Virus record (IMG/VR): IMGVR_UViG_3300042568_001536
Coordinates: 1-37,245 of that record
Direction: 5' to 3' (one strand)
Source of the DNA: a virus
Length of the DNA stretch: 37,245 nt
Shown: in pieces, positions 8,047 through 14,883 of the stretch
Layout of the letters: each line of letters starts with the position of its first letter
How positions within the stretch are numbered: the first letter of the stretch is position 1
Notes under the pieces: generated by a model
Databases searched by the model: none
Told to the model about the DNA's origin: nothing
What the model saw: the letters and a program-made list of their open reading frames with translations, nothing else
Made by a program: the position numbers and the translations under genes

Positions 8047-8508
8047 ATGGGACGAAAAGACACAAGCAACGAAGCCTACGAGGACCTTGTATCAAACGGG
8101 TTCCTCCAGACTCAAAAAGGGATCGTGTACAAGCTCTTAAAAGAGTTAGGTCCATCCACACAGAGGGAAATAGAGGCTCACTATGAACGCACAACGGGGT
8201 CATATCTCATGCTTCGGTGTCGCTTCTCAGCCCTTGAAGAGGACGGGCTCATAAAGCCCACTGCAAAGCGTCCATGTCGAGTCACGGGAAAGATTGCCTA
8301 TGTTTGGGAAGCTGACCCAACCACACCAAGCTTAGAGAGAAAGATTTCAAAGGCGGAAGAGATTAAACAGTTAAAACATCTCCTAGAACAAATAGCTAAG
8401 GCTCAAACGATAGAGGAGGTAAGAGCTATCCTTGGACTTGAAACCTCTCACTATGAACCACCAGTGTTAAGGCTTAATCCTTTCCACTCAGAGAACGAAG
8501 GTAGCTAG
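8047..8508 (+). CDS. winged-helix DNA-binding protein
   Basis: 153 residues. Residues 20-85 read as a winged helix: GIVYKLLKELGPSTQREIEA, then CRFSALEEDGLIKP, and a wing with TGKIAYVWEA. Similar domains occur in phage and bacterial regulators. The C-terminal half has a charged helix (KAEEIKQLKHLLEQI). The promoter is of the GGTAATGCTC class, with the predicted start at 8046, so the mRNA would be leaderless. Likely a transcription or replication regulator made in the middle phase; target unknown. Confidence 0.65.
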   Translation: MGRKDTSNEAYEDLVSNGFLQTQKGIVYKLLKELGPSTQREIEAHYERTTGSYLMLRCRFSALEEDGLIKPTAKRPCRVTGKIAYVWEADPTTPSLERKISKAEEIKQLKHLLEQIAKAQTIEEVRAILGLETSHYEPPVLRLNPFHSENEGS

Positions 8509-8791
8509 CATCTCTCTTTAATCCTTTAGGGGAAGAGTCCCTGACATGGGTCCAATCAAAGTCTGCTTCAAGTGCAGTTTTCAAATCGATACGCCCGAGC
8601 CCGTCACATAAGAGATACGCGGTGAGCCACTGTGAATGTGTGATATGAGACGCCAGAGAGCCCTGTGGACCTAAAGCTTCATGGACAAGTGCCTTATCAG
8701 ATGGGGGAAGAGGTAACCTCATGCCATAAAAGGTATCGTCACACGTAAAACCTTCCCAAAGAGTTACTTTGTGAGAATTACCACGGGGCAC
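8474..8791 (-). CDS. hypothetical protein
   Basis: 105 residues from GTG at 8791 (an internal ATG at 8722 is possible). It overlaps the end of the convergent winged-helix gene by 35 nt. Sequence features are unremarkable (SDKALVHEALGPQGSLASHI, then HSQWLTAYLL). On its own strand TTACGA-N18-TATAAT lies about 70-95 nt upstream and could be a housekeeping-type promoter. No family recognised. Confidence 0.5.
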   Translation of the reverse strand: MPRGNSHKVTLWEGFTCDDTFYGMRLPLPPSDKALVHEALGPQGSLASHITHSQWLTAYLLCDGLGRIDLKTALEADFDWTHVRDSSPKGLKRDASYLRSLSGKD

Positions 8792-8942
8792 ATGTTCTCG
8801 ATATCAAAGAAAGGTGAATGAAATTAGGGCCTTGGCCGCCTAGTTTCCGAGTATTATAAGCTACTTACTCTACTTCTCGTAATTTTTCATAGTCTCAAAA
8901 TCGCCCTTTGCGGATGGTGAGCGATTGAATAGAACGCTGGTT

Positions 8943-8956
8943 GTTTGAAGGCGGAC
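8943..8956 (+). promoter_or_regulatory. early-type motif GTTTGAAGGCGGAC
   Basis: Located in the gene-free stretch 8792-9076, pointing to the right. CTAGAT/TAGATC follows at 9-10 nt. No gene is obvious before the late gene at 9077; I see nothing else firm in this stretch. Confidence 0.4.
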
Positions 8957-9062
8957 GAAGGCTAGATCCGGACTGACGGTGTGTTTGAAAGATTGCTACC
9001 CCTCCCCGTTGTGGATTTAAAGGAGCCTATTCGCGCCCTAGGCGATTATCTCATTCGCCCAC

Positions 9063-9070
9063 TCTAAATA
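9063..9070 (+). promoter_or_regulatory. late promoter variant TCTAAATA
   Basis: Six nt before the ATG at 9077, the same geometry as the consensus late boxes; predicted leader about 1 nt. Confidence 0.55.
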
Positions 9071-9076
9071 GATGGC

Positions 9077-9406
9077 ATGAGCAAAAAAGATGCCAGGGAG
9101 ATTATCGCAGAGGCTATTAGGTCATTCGTGACAGAAAGCCAAGATGACCTCTACGCACGGGCGAAGCAGGCGAGAGATTCACTTGAGGCGGACGTCTCTC
9201 GACATAAAGCTGAACTGTCGAAGTTCCCAAAGTTAGAGAACGGACTCACCCCTGACCATGTAAGAAACTCGCCCGACTTCAAAGCTCACAAGCAGAACTT
9301 TGATATCGCCTTTAAGCGCCTCCAGACTTTCAATCAGTCCTTCACCAAGAAGTTTAAGAGTGAGATTCGAGCGGACCGAGACGCGGCGCGCCTTAAAGGG
9401 AAGTAA
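9077..9406 (+). CDS. putative internal head protein
   Basis: 109 residues starting MSKKDAREIIAEAIRSFVTE. This is the tag shared by many proteins in this window, with prohead-protease-type sites IIAE|A and VTE|S. The rest is charged, helical and possibly coiled-coil (LYARAKQARDSLEADVSRH), ending in a basic tail. No ribosome site; a late box lies directly in front. Cargo function unknown. Confidence 0.65.
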   Translation: MSKKDAREIIAEAIRSFVTESQDDLYARAKQARDSLEADVSRHKAELSKFPKLENGLTPDHVRNSPDFKAHKQNFDIAFKRLQTFNQSFTKKFKSEIRADRDAARLKGK

Positions 9407-9434
9407 GCCAGACAAACACGTCCTCTCTTACATC

Positions 9435-9448
9435 GTCACCTTTCAAAC
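9435..9448 (-). promoter_or_regulatory. diverged early-type motif GTTTGAAAGGTGAC
   Basis: A variant of the 14-bp motif on the - strand in the stretch 9407-9672, with no gene downstream on that strand; possibly a relic. The imperfect palindrome ATTCCC/GGGGAAT near 9568-9583 is the only other structure seen there. Confidence 0.3.
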
Positions 9449-9672
9449 AAAACTTTAGCCTCCAGCGCCAAAATCCAAGATCCTCTGATTTACGAAATCT
9501 GGAAAACGTCAAACAAATTCCAAGTTCCTCTTAAGACGAGGTGACATGAAGCCTTCTACCCATACGAAGTATTCCCATAGGGGAATGTTGTAGGGGAGAG
9601 CTTACCATGTACGGTCTCGGCTAATCAAAGTTTTCAACACTTTTGTGGATAGAATTGGATAGGGGAATGGAT

Positions 9673-9966
9673 ATGAAAAAGAGCATTAAAGACCTTGCGC
9701 GTGAGACCCTAGAGAATGTCTATGACCTTTCTCCCCATGAATGGACCGACTGCCACCAGTGCTTTGCGTTGGGGTACCAAATGGGACGAGCTCCCGAGTG
9801 GGTGAGTCTTAGAGAGGAGACCCCGGAACCTGAAAGGGATGTACTGTGGTCTATTCCATCGTTAGGGGTGATATCAGGCACACTTAATGAGTTCTCCTAT
9901 GAGGTGAGGACTCAAGCGCCCGTGTATTGGACTGTGCTGCCTAAGGCTCCTTTTGGTCAAAGGTGA
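9673..9966 (+). CDS. DUF551-like small protein
   Basis: 97 residues. The ATG at 9673 has GGGGA 8 nt upstream. After a helix (KKSIKDLARETLENVYDLS) comes WVSLREETPEPERDVLWSIP and the C-terminal YWTVLPKAP. This W..L.E..P......HW..LP.PP pattern resembles the DUF551 family common in phages; function unknown. It is followed immediately by a second protein of the same style, so the two are probably tandem paralogues. Confidence 0.6.
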   Translation: MKKSIKDLARETLENVYDLSPHEWTDCHQCFALGYQMGRAPEWVSLREETPEPERDVLWSIPSLGVISGTLNEFSYEVRTQAPVYWTVLPKAPFGQR

Positions 9967-10004
9967 ATGTTACTCAGTGCCTTGTCTTAACTAGAGTAGT
10001 GACC

Positions 10005-10277
10005 ATGAGTGAAACGCCGCCTGTTGAGTCCATATCACCACCTGATCCCAATGTGTACTTTTTGGCCGGGTACATTGCGGCAACGCCCAAATGGGTAAAC
10101 GTCAAGGATCATCTCCCATCAACCTATTCACAGTACTTGGTTCACGTGACCAACGGGCAGATTAAATACATGGAAGCTCTCTATTGGAATCCCTATCAAG
10201 CTGCGTGGTCAGGGCTTATCTACGGAAACACCGTGACTCATTGGATGGAGATGCCAGAGGGGCCTACTGATGAGTAG
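10005..10277 (+). CDS. DUF551-like small protein
   Basis: 90 residues from ATG at 10005; a GTG at 9963 that overlaps the upstream stop is an alternative. The pattern WVNVKDHLPSTYSQYLVHV ... VTHWMEMPEGP fits DUF551 better than its upstream neighbour does. The same style recurs at 20136-20333. Function unknown; DUF551 proteins are usually small accessory phage products. Confidence 0.65.
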   Translation: MSETPPVESISPPDPNVYFLAGYIAATPKWVNVKDHLPSTYSQYLVHVTNGQIKYMEALYWNPYQAAWSGLIYGNTVTHWMEMPEGPTDE

Positions 10278-10307
10278 GTCAAATCGAGATAGCACCTTGT
10301 AACTCTC

Positions 10308-10315
10308 TATAAATA
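10308..10315 (+). promoter_or_regulatory. late promoter TATAAATA
   Basis: Consensus box 7 nt before ATG 10323, in the context TATAAATAGACCTCTATG that is repeated at 14869. Predicted leader 2 nt. Confidence 0.85.
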
Positions 10316-10322
10316 GACCTCT

Positions 10323-11111
10323 ATGAGCAAGAAAACCGAACAAGAGTTAATCGCGGAAGCCATCGACCTCACTGAGACCTCCCTCGTGCGTGAACTAATC
10401 GCCGAAGCTAGAGAGGTTCATCAAGTGTTCATAGACGGGAAGCTTGAAAGCTCACATTCCTCCGAAGAGGATGCAAAGAAACGCCTGAAGCAACTTGATT
10501 TTGATTGGAAGCATCGGACCAAAGAGCCTTTTATGCGCGGTGGAGAGGACAAAAAGCCCACCATTGAAATTAAAAAGAGTCTCAAAGAGGCTATCTCTGA
10601 CGACAAAGCCAAGAAGGCAGAGCGCGTCTTTACAAAGGCGTACCTTGACCTCCAGGATAAGAACCGAGACCTCACCCAAGCTCAAAAGGATGACCCCTAC
10701 ATTAGCCATAAAGAGTTTGACGACCTTGAAGACCAAAAAGACGCTAATGTGGCCAAGGCCGTAAACGTCTACGGTAAAGTCAGAGACTACGCAGCAAAGC
10801 ATAAGCTCCCTGGAAAACTTGGGCACATTACAGGTGAGCCTGAAGGGTTCTCTAAGCGCGTTAGCCGCCCTATGGACTTAGGGTATGAGTTTGGAAAGAA
10901 GATGCTCAAACAGTCCAAAGGTGATGACTTCCATCACACCCGCTACATCGACAAGCTCAACAGCCACTCTGATACCTACCAAGAGCGATCATCAAAAGAA
11001 TCTGACCCTGCCAAAAAGGAGCACTACAAACACCTTTCCTCGCGCCTTCGAGCGTTTGCTCACGGGATGCACAGTGCAAAGGATGACTGGGACAACAATG
11101 GCGGGTTTTAA
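10323..11111 (+). CDS. putative internal head protein (two tags)
   Basis: 262 residues. It starts MSKKTEQELIAEAID and carries a second copy of the tag at residues 24-30 (ELIAEAR). Prohead-protease-type sites are LIAE|A at 12 and 28 and LKE|A at 88, the last in KKSLKEAISDDKAKKAE, which recurs in the next gene. The remainder is highly charged and helical and ends SAKDDWDNNGGF. First gene of a four-gene late unit (10323-12711). It has no ribosome site, unlike the genes behind it. Cargo function unknown. Confidence 0.65.
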   Translation: MSKKTEQELIAEAIDLTETSLVRELIAEAREVHQVFIDGKLESSHSSEEDAKKRLKQLDFDWKHRTKEPFMRGGEDKKPTIEIKKSLKEAISDDKAKKAERVFTKAYLDLQDKNRDLTQAQKDDPYISHKEFDDLEDQKDANVAKAVNVYGKVRDYAAKHKLPGKLGHITGEPEGFSKRVSRPMDLGYEFGKKMLKQSKGDDFHHTRYIDKLNSHSDTYQERSSKESDPAKKEHYKHLSSRLRAFAHGMHSAKDDWDNNGGF

Positions 11112-11123
11112 TTTGAGATAATT

Positions 11124-11831
11124 ATGACCAAGAAAACCGAACAAGAGTTAATCGCTGAAGCTATCGACTCTGACCTTCAGGAAAAGATTGGTGACTCAAA
11201 GCTCGCCAAGATAAATCGCATTATTCAAAAAGCGGATAAAAGCATCGCAAAGAGCGACAAGGCCGCCGAGGCCGCAAAGGCTAAGGGCGACAAGGCAGGA
11301 TTTGAAAAGAACGCTAGCAAGTTTGGGCGTCACCACGATCTCCAGACGGTGCTCATGGCAGATAGGGCCGCTGAGGAGAAGGCCGAGTTGGAGGGGATAA
11401 AGGCCAAACATGCAGCCTTACGATACGGCGGTGTGAGTGAGGCTATCTCTGACGACAAGGCCAGGGCTAAGAAAGCGTGGGCTCCTGAGCAGCTTGCATA
11501 TAAGCATGGCATGAAGATTAGCCCCGAGGAGCTTAAGCAGAGAGTAAAGCGCGTTGATGACATTCATCAAAGGTCCGAGAAGAAATATCAGGAATTGATT
11601 GCGGCGCATCAGACAAGAACGAGAGACCTTCCTGCACACCCAGGTGAATGGTCTGAAGAGCAGCGAAGCGCGTACCGAGAAAGTAGCGGACCAGCAGGCA
11701 AAGCTCATAAAACCCACTGGGCATCTCAACGGGTACAGAGCGGACTTAGAAAAGCGGCCTACGAAAGAGGTCTTCTTAAAAAGGACGGTTGGGGTCACTT
11801 CTCTGACTTTCTGGACGATGAGACTAAGTAG
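11124..11831 (+). CDS. putative internal head protein
   Basis: 235 residues starting MTKKTEQELIAEAIDSDLQE, with sites LIAE|A (12) and VSE|A (106). Residues 20-110 (KIGDSKLAKINRIIQKADKS ... YGGVSEAISD) are clearly paralogous to residues 120-210 of the 486-residue protein at 14884. The rest is charged and helical. A weak ribosome site (GAGAT) precedes the ATG, 12 nt after the previous gene, so it is translated from the same late mRNA. Function unknown. Confidence 0.65.
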   Translation: MTKKTEQELIAEAIDSDLQEKIGDSKLAKINRIIQKADKSIAKSDKAAEAAKAKGDKAGFEKNASKFGRHHDLQTVLMADRAAEEKAELEGIKAKHAALRYGGVSEAISDDKARAKKAWAPEQLAYKHGMKISPEELKQRVKRVDDIHQRSEKKYQELIAAHQTRTRDLPAHPGEWSEEQRSAYRESSGPAGKAHKTHWASQRVQSGLRKAAYERGLLKKDGWGHFSDFLDDETK

Positions 11832-11871
11832 CAAGTAATTTAAGAATCATCCCCCAATGAAAGGGCTCACT

Positions 11872-12114
11872 ATGTCCAAAAAGTCAGAACAGGACCTTAT
11901 TGCTGAGTCAATTGAGACCTACCTTGGAGAGGCTTTACGTGGTCACCCAGAAGGAACCAAGGTGAGAGTGCCGCATAAGGGCAAAATGACATCAGGCAAA
12001 GTTGTCCGATATGACCAAGGCTACCGCCACGGAAGCCCCTTCTACGTTGTGGACGTCGGTGAATACGAGTCTATAAAAGTACCTGAGCATAAAGTAGAGC
12101 GCGAAAAGGAATAG
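11872..12114 (+). CDS. putative internal head protein with SH3-like domain
   Basis: 80 residues from ATG 11872 (AAAGGG upstream; an ATG at 11857 is less likely). The tag KKSEQDLIAESIETYLGEAL has sites LIAE|S and LGE|A. The remaining 60 residues (TKVRVPHKGKMTSGKVVRYD, then FYVVDVGEYESIKVPEHK) look like a small SH3/KOW-like beta barrel of the type found on nucleic-acid-binding proteins. Third gene of the late unit. The partner it would bind after injection is unknown. Confidence 0.6.
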   Translation: MSKKSEQDLIAESIETYLGEALRGHPEGTKVRVPHKGKMTSGKVVRYDQGYRHGSPFYVVDVGEYESIKVPEHKVEREKE

Positions 12115-12117
12115 GGT

Positions 12118-12711
12118 ATGTCCAAAAAGACCACACTATCGCTTACTGAAGATGCAGTTAAGCATCAGTTAAAAATTGCAGCATCAACACTCAAAATGAG
12201 TGACGCCGGAGCATCGCTCCTTGGTGGCATGTCAAAGTCTGAAGCAGCAAAGCTCATCGCCCGACATAAAGGAAGGGAGCACGCGGTAAAGTCTTTGAAA
12301 CAATCCGGGCATACCGACCAAGAGATAGCTAAGCTCTTAGAGGGGAAAAAGACCGAACAAGATATCATCGCCGAATCCATTTCAACTAAGGTTGATAACC
12401 ACGGGTTTGAGATCGATTTAGACCGTGCAATCGGTGACCACGATTCAGAGCGACGCTTCATGGCAGCCCGTCACCCAAAGGCTCAAGACCACCACATTGA
12501 AAAAGGACTTTCCGATGAGGATTGGGTAGTAAGACACGCTGCGGCAAAGAACCCTGTTGCTAAAGACCACCACATTGAGAAGGCTCTCTCAGATAATGAC
12601 TACATGGTCCGTATGGGAGCGGCAGAGAATCCAAGCGCCAAACCATCACACTTAGAAAAAGCTGCTAAGGACCCACACTGGGCAGTTCGAGCGGCAGCTA
12701 GAAGGGATTAG
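12118..12711 (+). CDS. putative internal head protein with solenoid repeats
   Basis: 197 residues; AAAGGA lies in front of the ATG, 3 nt after the previous stop. Residues 1-75 form a helical domain with SKSEAAKLIARHKGREHAVK and TDQEIAKLLE, resembling a helix-turn-helix. An internal tag KKTEQDIIAESIST (78-91) with site IIAE|S divides it from three solenoid units of about 26 residues (HPKAQDHHIEKGLSDEDWVV and following). If the site is cut, two cargo pieces result. Related repeats occur at 4154-5506 and 24649-25401. Confidence 0.65.
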   Translation: MSKKTTLSLTEDAVKHQLKIAASTLKMSDAGASLLGGMSKSEAAKLIARHKGREHAVKSLKQSGHTDQEIAKLLEGKKTEQDIIAESISTKVDNHGFEIDLDRAIGDHDSERRFMAARHPKAQDHHIEKGLSDEDWVVRHAAAKNPVAKDHHIEKALSDNDYMVRMGAAENPSAKPSHLEKAAKDPHWAVRAAARRD

Positions 12712-12721
12712 TTTACAAGGC

Positions 12722-12988
12722 TCACTTCTCCGCCTTTAACTTCTCAGCTACCCACATCTTTACAAGTGACTGTCTGGCGATCCCAAGACGATCCGCCTTT
12801 ACGTCAAGCTCTCTAATCATCCACTCAGGGAAATCGATGTTGACCCGTCTTACCTTGTTTGGCTCATGCCGAACGGCCTTGTCCCACTGAATGTGTTCCG
12901 AGACGTCCTCTCCGGCGTCAAACTTTTCATCAAACTCTTTTGCCGTAATGGGCTTAAGTGCTTTGGTGGAGCTTTTTCTCTGTGTCAC
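12722..12988 (-). CDS. brnA: BrnA-type antitoxin
   Basis: 88 residues from GTG, with GGAG upstream. KPITAKEFDEKFDAGEDVSE followed by RRVNIDFPEWMIRELDVKAD and RLGIARQSLVKMWV fits the BrnA/CopG-like antitoxins: an N-terminal toxin-binding part and a C-terminal ribbon-helix-helix. These neutralise BrnT, a RelE-fold ribonuclease, and repress their own operon. It overlaps the 3' end of the toxin gene by 35 nt, the usual BrnT-BrnA order. In a phage it may act in host takeover, exclusion of other phages or maintenance. Confidence 0.75.
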   Translation of the reverse strand: MTQRKSSTKALKPITAKEFDEKFDAGEDVSEHIQWDKAVRHEPNKVRRVNIDFPEWMIRELDVKADRLGIARQSLVKMWVAEKLKAEK

Positions 12989-13130
12989 GTGATCTCCTAA
13001 CCGATATAAATCTCACCTTACCGAAACGGTAAGTGATAACATCTGTCCAGTAAAACGGTCCGACCTTACCAATAGGGAGGAATCTCTCCTCGCCATAAAT
13101 GACAGCAGCGGGGTCGAACTCAAACGCCAT
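12954..13130 (-). CDS. brnT: short BrnT-type toxin
   Basis: 58 residues: FEFDPAAVIYGEERFLPIGK, then VITYRFGKVRFISVRRSRDT. It matches the second half of BrnT (YGEERF.PIG ... R.IS.R....E) joined directly to the first few residues (FEFD). BrnT proteins are usually about 90 residues, so the segment that normally holds KHGI-type residues is missing. It may be a minimal or inactive toxin. The ATG coincides with the transcription start predicted from TATAAT 7-12 nt upstream, so the mRNA would be leaderless. Antitoxin downstream. Confidence 0.65.
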   Translation of the reverse strand: MAFEFDPAAVIYGEERFLPIGKVGPFYWTDVITYRFGKVRFISVRRSRDTEKKLHQST

Positions 13131-13156
13131 ACCATAATTATACCATAATTATACCC
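13130..13156 (-). promoter_or_regulatory. toxin-antitoxin promoter/operator
   Basis: On the - strand GGTATAATTAT occurs twice in tandem, followed by a partial third copy ending at the start codon. Each copy contains TATAAT. The proximal one places the start at the A of the toxin ATG. The 11-bp direct repeats are a plausible operator for the antitoxin. Confidence 0.6.
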
Positions 13157-13223
13157 TCACCCCGAAGCACTTTCTAGGGGCATAAGCCCATGTAACTGCT
13201 TAACACCGCTCCTTCTCACTCTC

Positions 13224-13231
13224 TATAAATA
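13224..13231 (+). promoter_or_regulatory. late promoter TATAAATA
   Basis: Consensus box 8 nt before ATG 13240 (TATAAATAGACTCTCTATG); predicted leader 3 nt. Confidence 0.85.
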
Positions 13232-13239
13232 GACTCTCT

Positions 13240-13560
13240 ATGAGCAAGAAGACCGAACAAGACATTATCACGGAAGAGATTGATGCTCATCTCATTGAGC
13301 AAAAGACTCCTATGGACCTTGTTCATAGGGGTAGCTCAGTGGATGTTGAGACTAAAGGGAAACTTCTTGGTTCATACACTCAGTTAAACGGCAAATTTCA
13401 CTCTTCCGTGACAGATGATGACATTAGTGTTCATAAAGGGAGTTACGACACAGAAGACGAGGCATTGGCCGCTATCAGGTTTCACCACCGAATAGGTGCG
13501 GCTAAAATCACCCGCCATCAAAATCGAGTATTGCCCCACGCACAAGCAATCAAGCCTTAA
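13240..13560 (+). CDS. putative internal head protein
   Basis: 106 residues starting MSKKTEQDIITEEIDAHLIE. The rest (DLVHRGSSVDVETKGKLLGS ... YDTEDEALAAIRFHHR) is a small alpha/beta domain also found at residues 20-95 of the protein at 14884 and in the protein at 23775; shared features are a Gly-rich strand and DEA.AA...FH. No ribosome site; a late box lies directly in front. Function of the domain unknown. Confidence 0.65.
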   Translation: MSKKTEQDIITEEIDAHLIEQKTPMDLVHRGSSVDVETKGKLLGSYTQLNGKFHSSVTDDDISVHKGSYDTEDEALAAIRFHHRIGAAKITRHQNRVLPHAQAIKP

Positions 13561-13596
13561 AGGGTAGATACGAAAGTCCCTAATCCTTCGACAAAC

Positions 13597-13616
13597 TTGA
13601 CCTTTTCTACATTCCG
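13597..13616 (+). repeat. 20-bp direct repeat, left copy
   Basis: TTGACCTTTTCTACATTCCG, identical to 14717-14736. The two copies flank the methyltransferase gene. Confidence 0.85.
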
Positions 13617-13658
13617 CGACCAGTGCTCGATGGGCTCGCCCCGCTGTCCAATGAGTTA

Positions 13659-14654
13659 TCATTCAAAAATGTGATCTACCGGCAAGACGTTTGAGATTAA
13701 CCATTTGTCAATTCTCTCACTTGCAATTTGTGCGTACTTTGGATTGATCTCTACACCGAGGTAATTTCGCCCAAGCTTCTTTGCTACAAGTCCCGTAGTC
13801 CCCGCCCCAAAAAAGGGATCAAGCACCAAGCCACCCTTCGGGGAGCCTGCTAGAATACAAGGCTCTACTAGCTTCTCCGGAAATGTTGCAAAATGTGCCT
13901 CCTTGAAAGGTTTTGTATTTACGCTCCACACCGAGCGGCGATTACGAGTAGGCTTTACTTGCCATGGCTGATCATTTCCTCTTGCGCCATTTTTATCTTT
14001 GTACGAAAGCCGACATTCTCTCTTAAACCCATTACCTGAAGGATGAGTGGAAACGGACGGCTCTTGTATAGCTTCGCTATCAAAGTAATACTTTGGAGAT
14101 TTGCTTAGTAGAAATATGTACTCATGCGCCTTGGTGCAGCGGTCTTTAACACTCTCAGGCATTGAGTTTGGCTTATGCCAGATGGTGTCTTGCCTTAAGT
14201 GCCAGCCATCCGCACGAAGCGCAAAGGCAAGCATCCAAGGGATTCCTATGAGGTCTTTGGGTTTTAAATCCCCGTACTTTTCAGTTGGAATACGCCACCA
14301 GAAATTTGTACCGCCACCCTTCCCCCACCTAATTTTTGTTCTAATGGGAGGCATCGCTTGTTTGGCTCCAACCCCTGGAGATTCTTTTTTTCCACTGCGC
14401 TGCATCGTTGCATAACTATCCCCGATGTTGACCCACAGTGTCCCATCGTCCCTTAGAACACGACGGACCTCACGAAACACCTCTACCAATTTTTGAATGA
14501 ACTGCTCTGGGCCTTGCTCCAATCCTATTTGACCATCAACGCCATAGTCCCGGAGGCCAAAATAAGGTGGAGACGTAACACAGGTGTTAATGATGCCGTC
14601 TGGTAGGGTCTTTAAGATCTCTAAGGCATCGCCAATCAGGATTTGGTCTTTCAT
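13659..14654 (-). CDS. orphan DNA methyltransferase, beta class
   Basis: 331 residues. Catalytic motif IV TSPPY is at 27-31 and the AdoMet-binding motif I (LDPFFGAGTTG) at about 278-288, the order of beta-class amino-methyltransferases. TSPPY is frequent in N4-cytosine enzymes, but N6-adenine cannot be excluded. The central part (about 90-240) is the target-recognition region. No restriction endonuclease gene is adjacent, so it probably modifies phage DNA against host restriction or alters promoter use. It is transcribed from a GGTAATGCTC-type promoter with the ATG at about +3 and no ribosome site. Flanked by 20-bp direct repeats, it may be a mobile addition. Confidence 0.88.
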   Translation of the reverse strand: MKDQILIGDALEILKTLPDGIINTCVTSPPYFGLRDYGVDGQIGLEQGPEQFIQKLVEVFREVRRVLRDDGTLWVNIGDSYATMQRSGKKESPGVGAKQAMPPIRTKIRWGKGGGTNFWWRIPTEKYGDLKPKDLIGIPWMLAFALRADGWHLRQDTIWHKPNSMPESVKDRCTKAHEYIFLLSKSPKYYFDSEAIQEPSVSTHPSGNGFKRECRLSYKDKNGARGNDQPWQVKPTRNRRSVWSVNTKPFKEAHFATFPEKLVEPCILAGSPKGGLVLDPFFGAGTTGLVAKKLGRNYLGVEINPKYAQIASERIDKWLISNVLPVDHIFE

Positions 14655-14662
14655 ATCGATAA

Positions 14663-14697
14663 ACGATACGAAAACTGGGCAAGGCTAGAGCATTACC
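14663..14697 (-). promoter_or_regulatory. putative middle promoter (GGTAATGCTC-N19-TATCGT)
   Basis: Box at 14697-14688 and TATCGT at 14668-14663 on the - strand. The predicted start is 14656; the methyltransferase ATG is at 14654. Confidence 0.7.
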
Positions 14698-14716
14698 CTT
14701 TAGTGATCCCTCCAAT

Positions 14717-14736
14717 TTGACCTTTTCTACATTCCG
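14717..14736 (+). repeat. 20-bp direct repeat, right copy
   Basis: Identical to 13597-13616. Confidence 0.85.
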
Positions 14737-14788
14737 TAAATCACAGATCTCCGTAGGGAAAGAGCGCTCTCGCTAGTCGTACACACTG

Positions 14789-14827
14789 AGCAAATGCACC
14801 CAAAGGGGGACAGTGGGTACATTTGCT
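14789..14827. repeat. long hairpin between divergent genes
   Basis: AGCAAATGCACCCA (14789-14802) pairs with TGGGTACATTTGCT (14814-14827): 8 bp, one mismatch, 5 bp, with an 11-nt loop rich in G. A perfect palindrome AGAGCGCTCT lies just upstream (14761-14770). It separates the methyltransferase promoter from the next late promoter; it could be a regulator site or a transcription block. Confidence 0.6.
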
Positions 14828-14868
14828 AAACGTCAAATTGCAAAGGTCGCTCAGGGCAAAGAGGGCTT

Positions 14869-14876
14869 TATAAATA
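14869..14876 (+). promoter_or_regulatory. late promoter TATAAATA
   Basis: Consensus box 7 nt before ATG 14884; predicted leader 2 nt. Confidence 0.85.
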
Positions 14877-14883
14877 GACCTCT

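Noticed and set aside
13004-13012. TATAAATC on the + strand
   Set aside because: Inside the toxin-antitoxin genes, last base differs from consensus, no + strand gene directly behind it.
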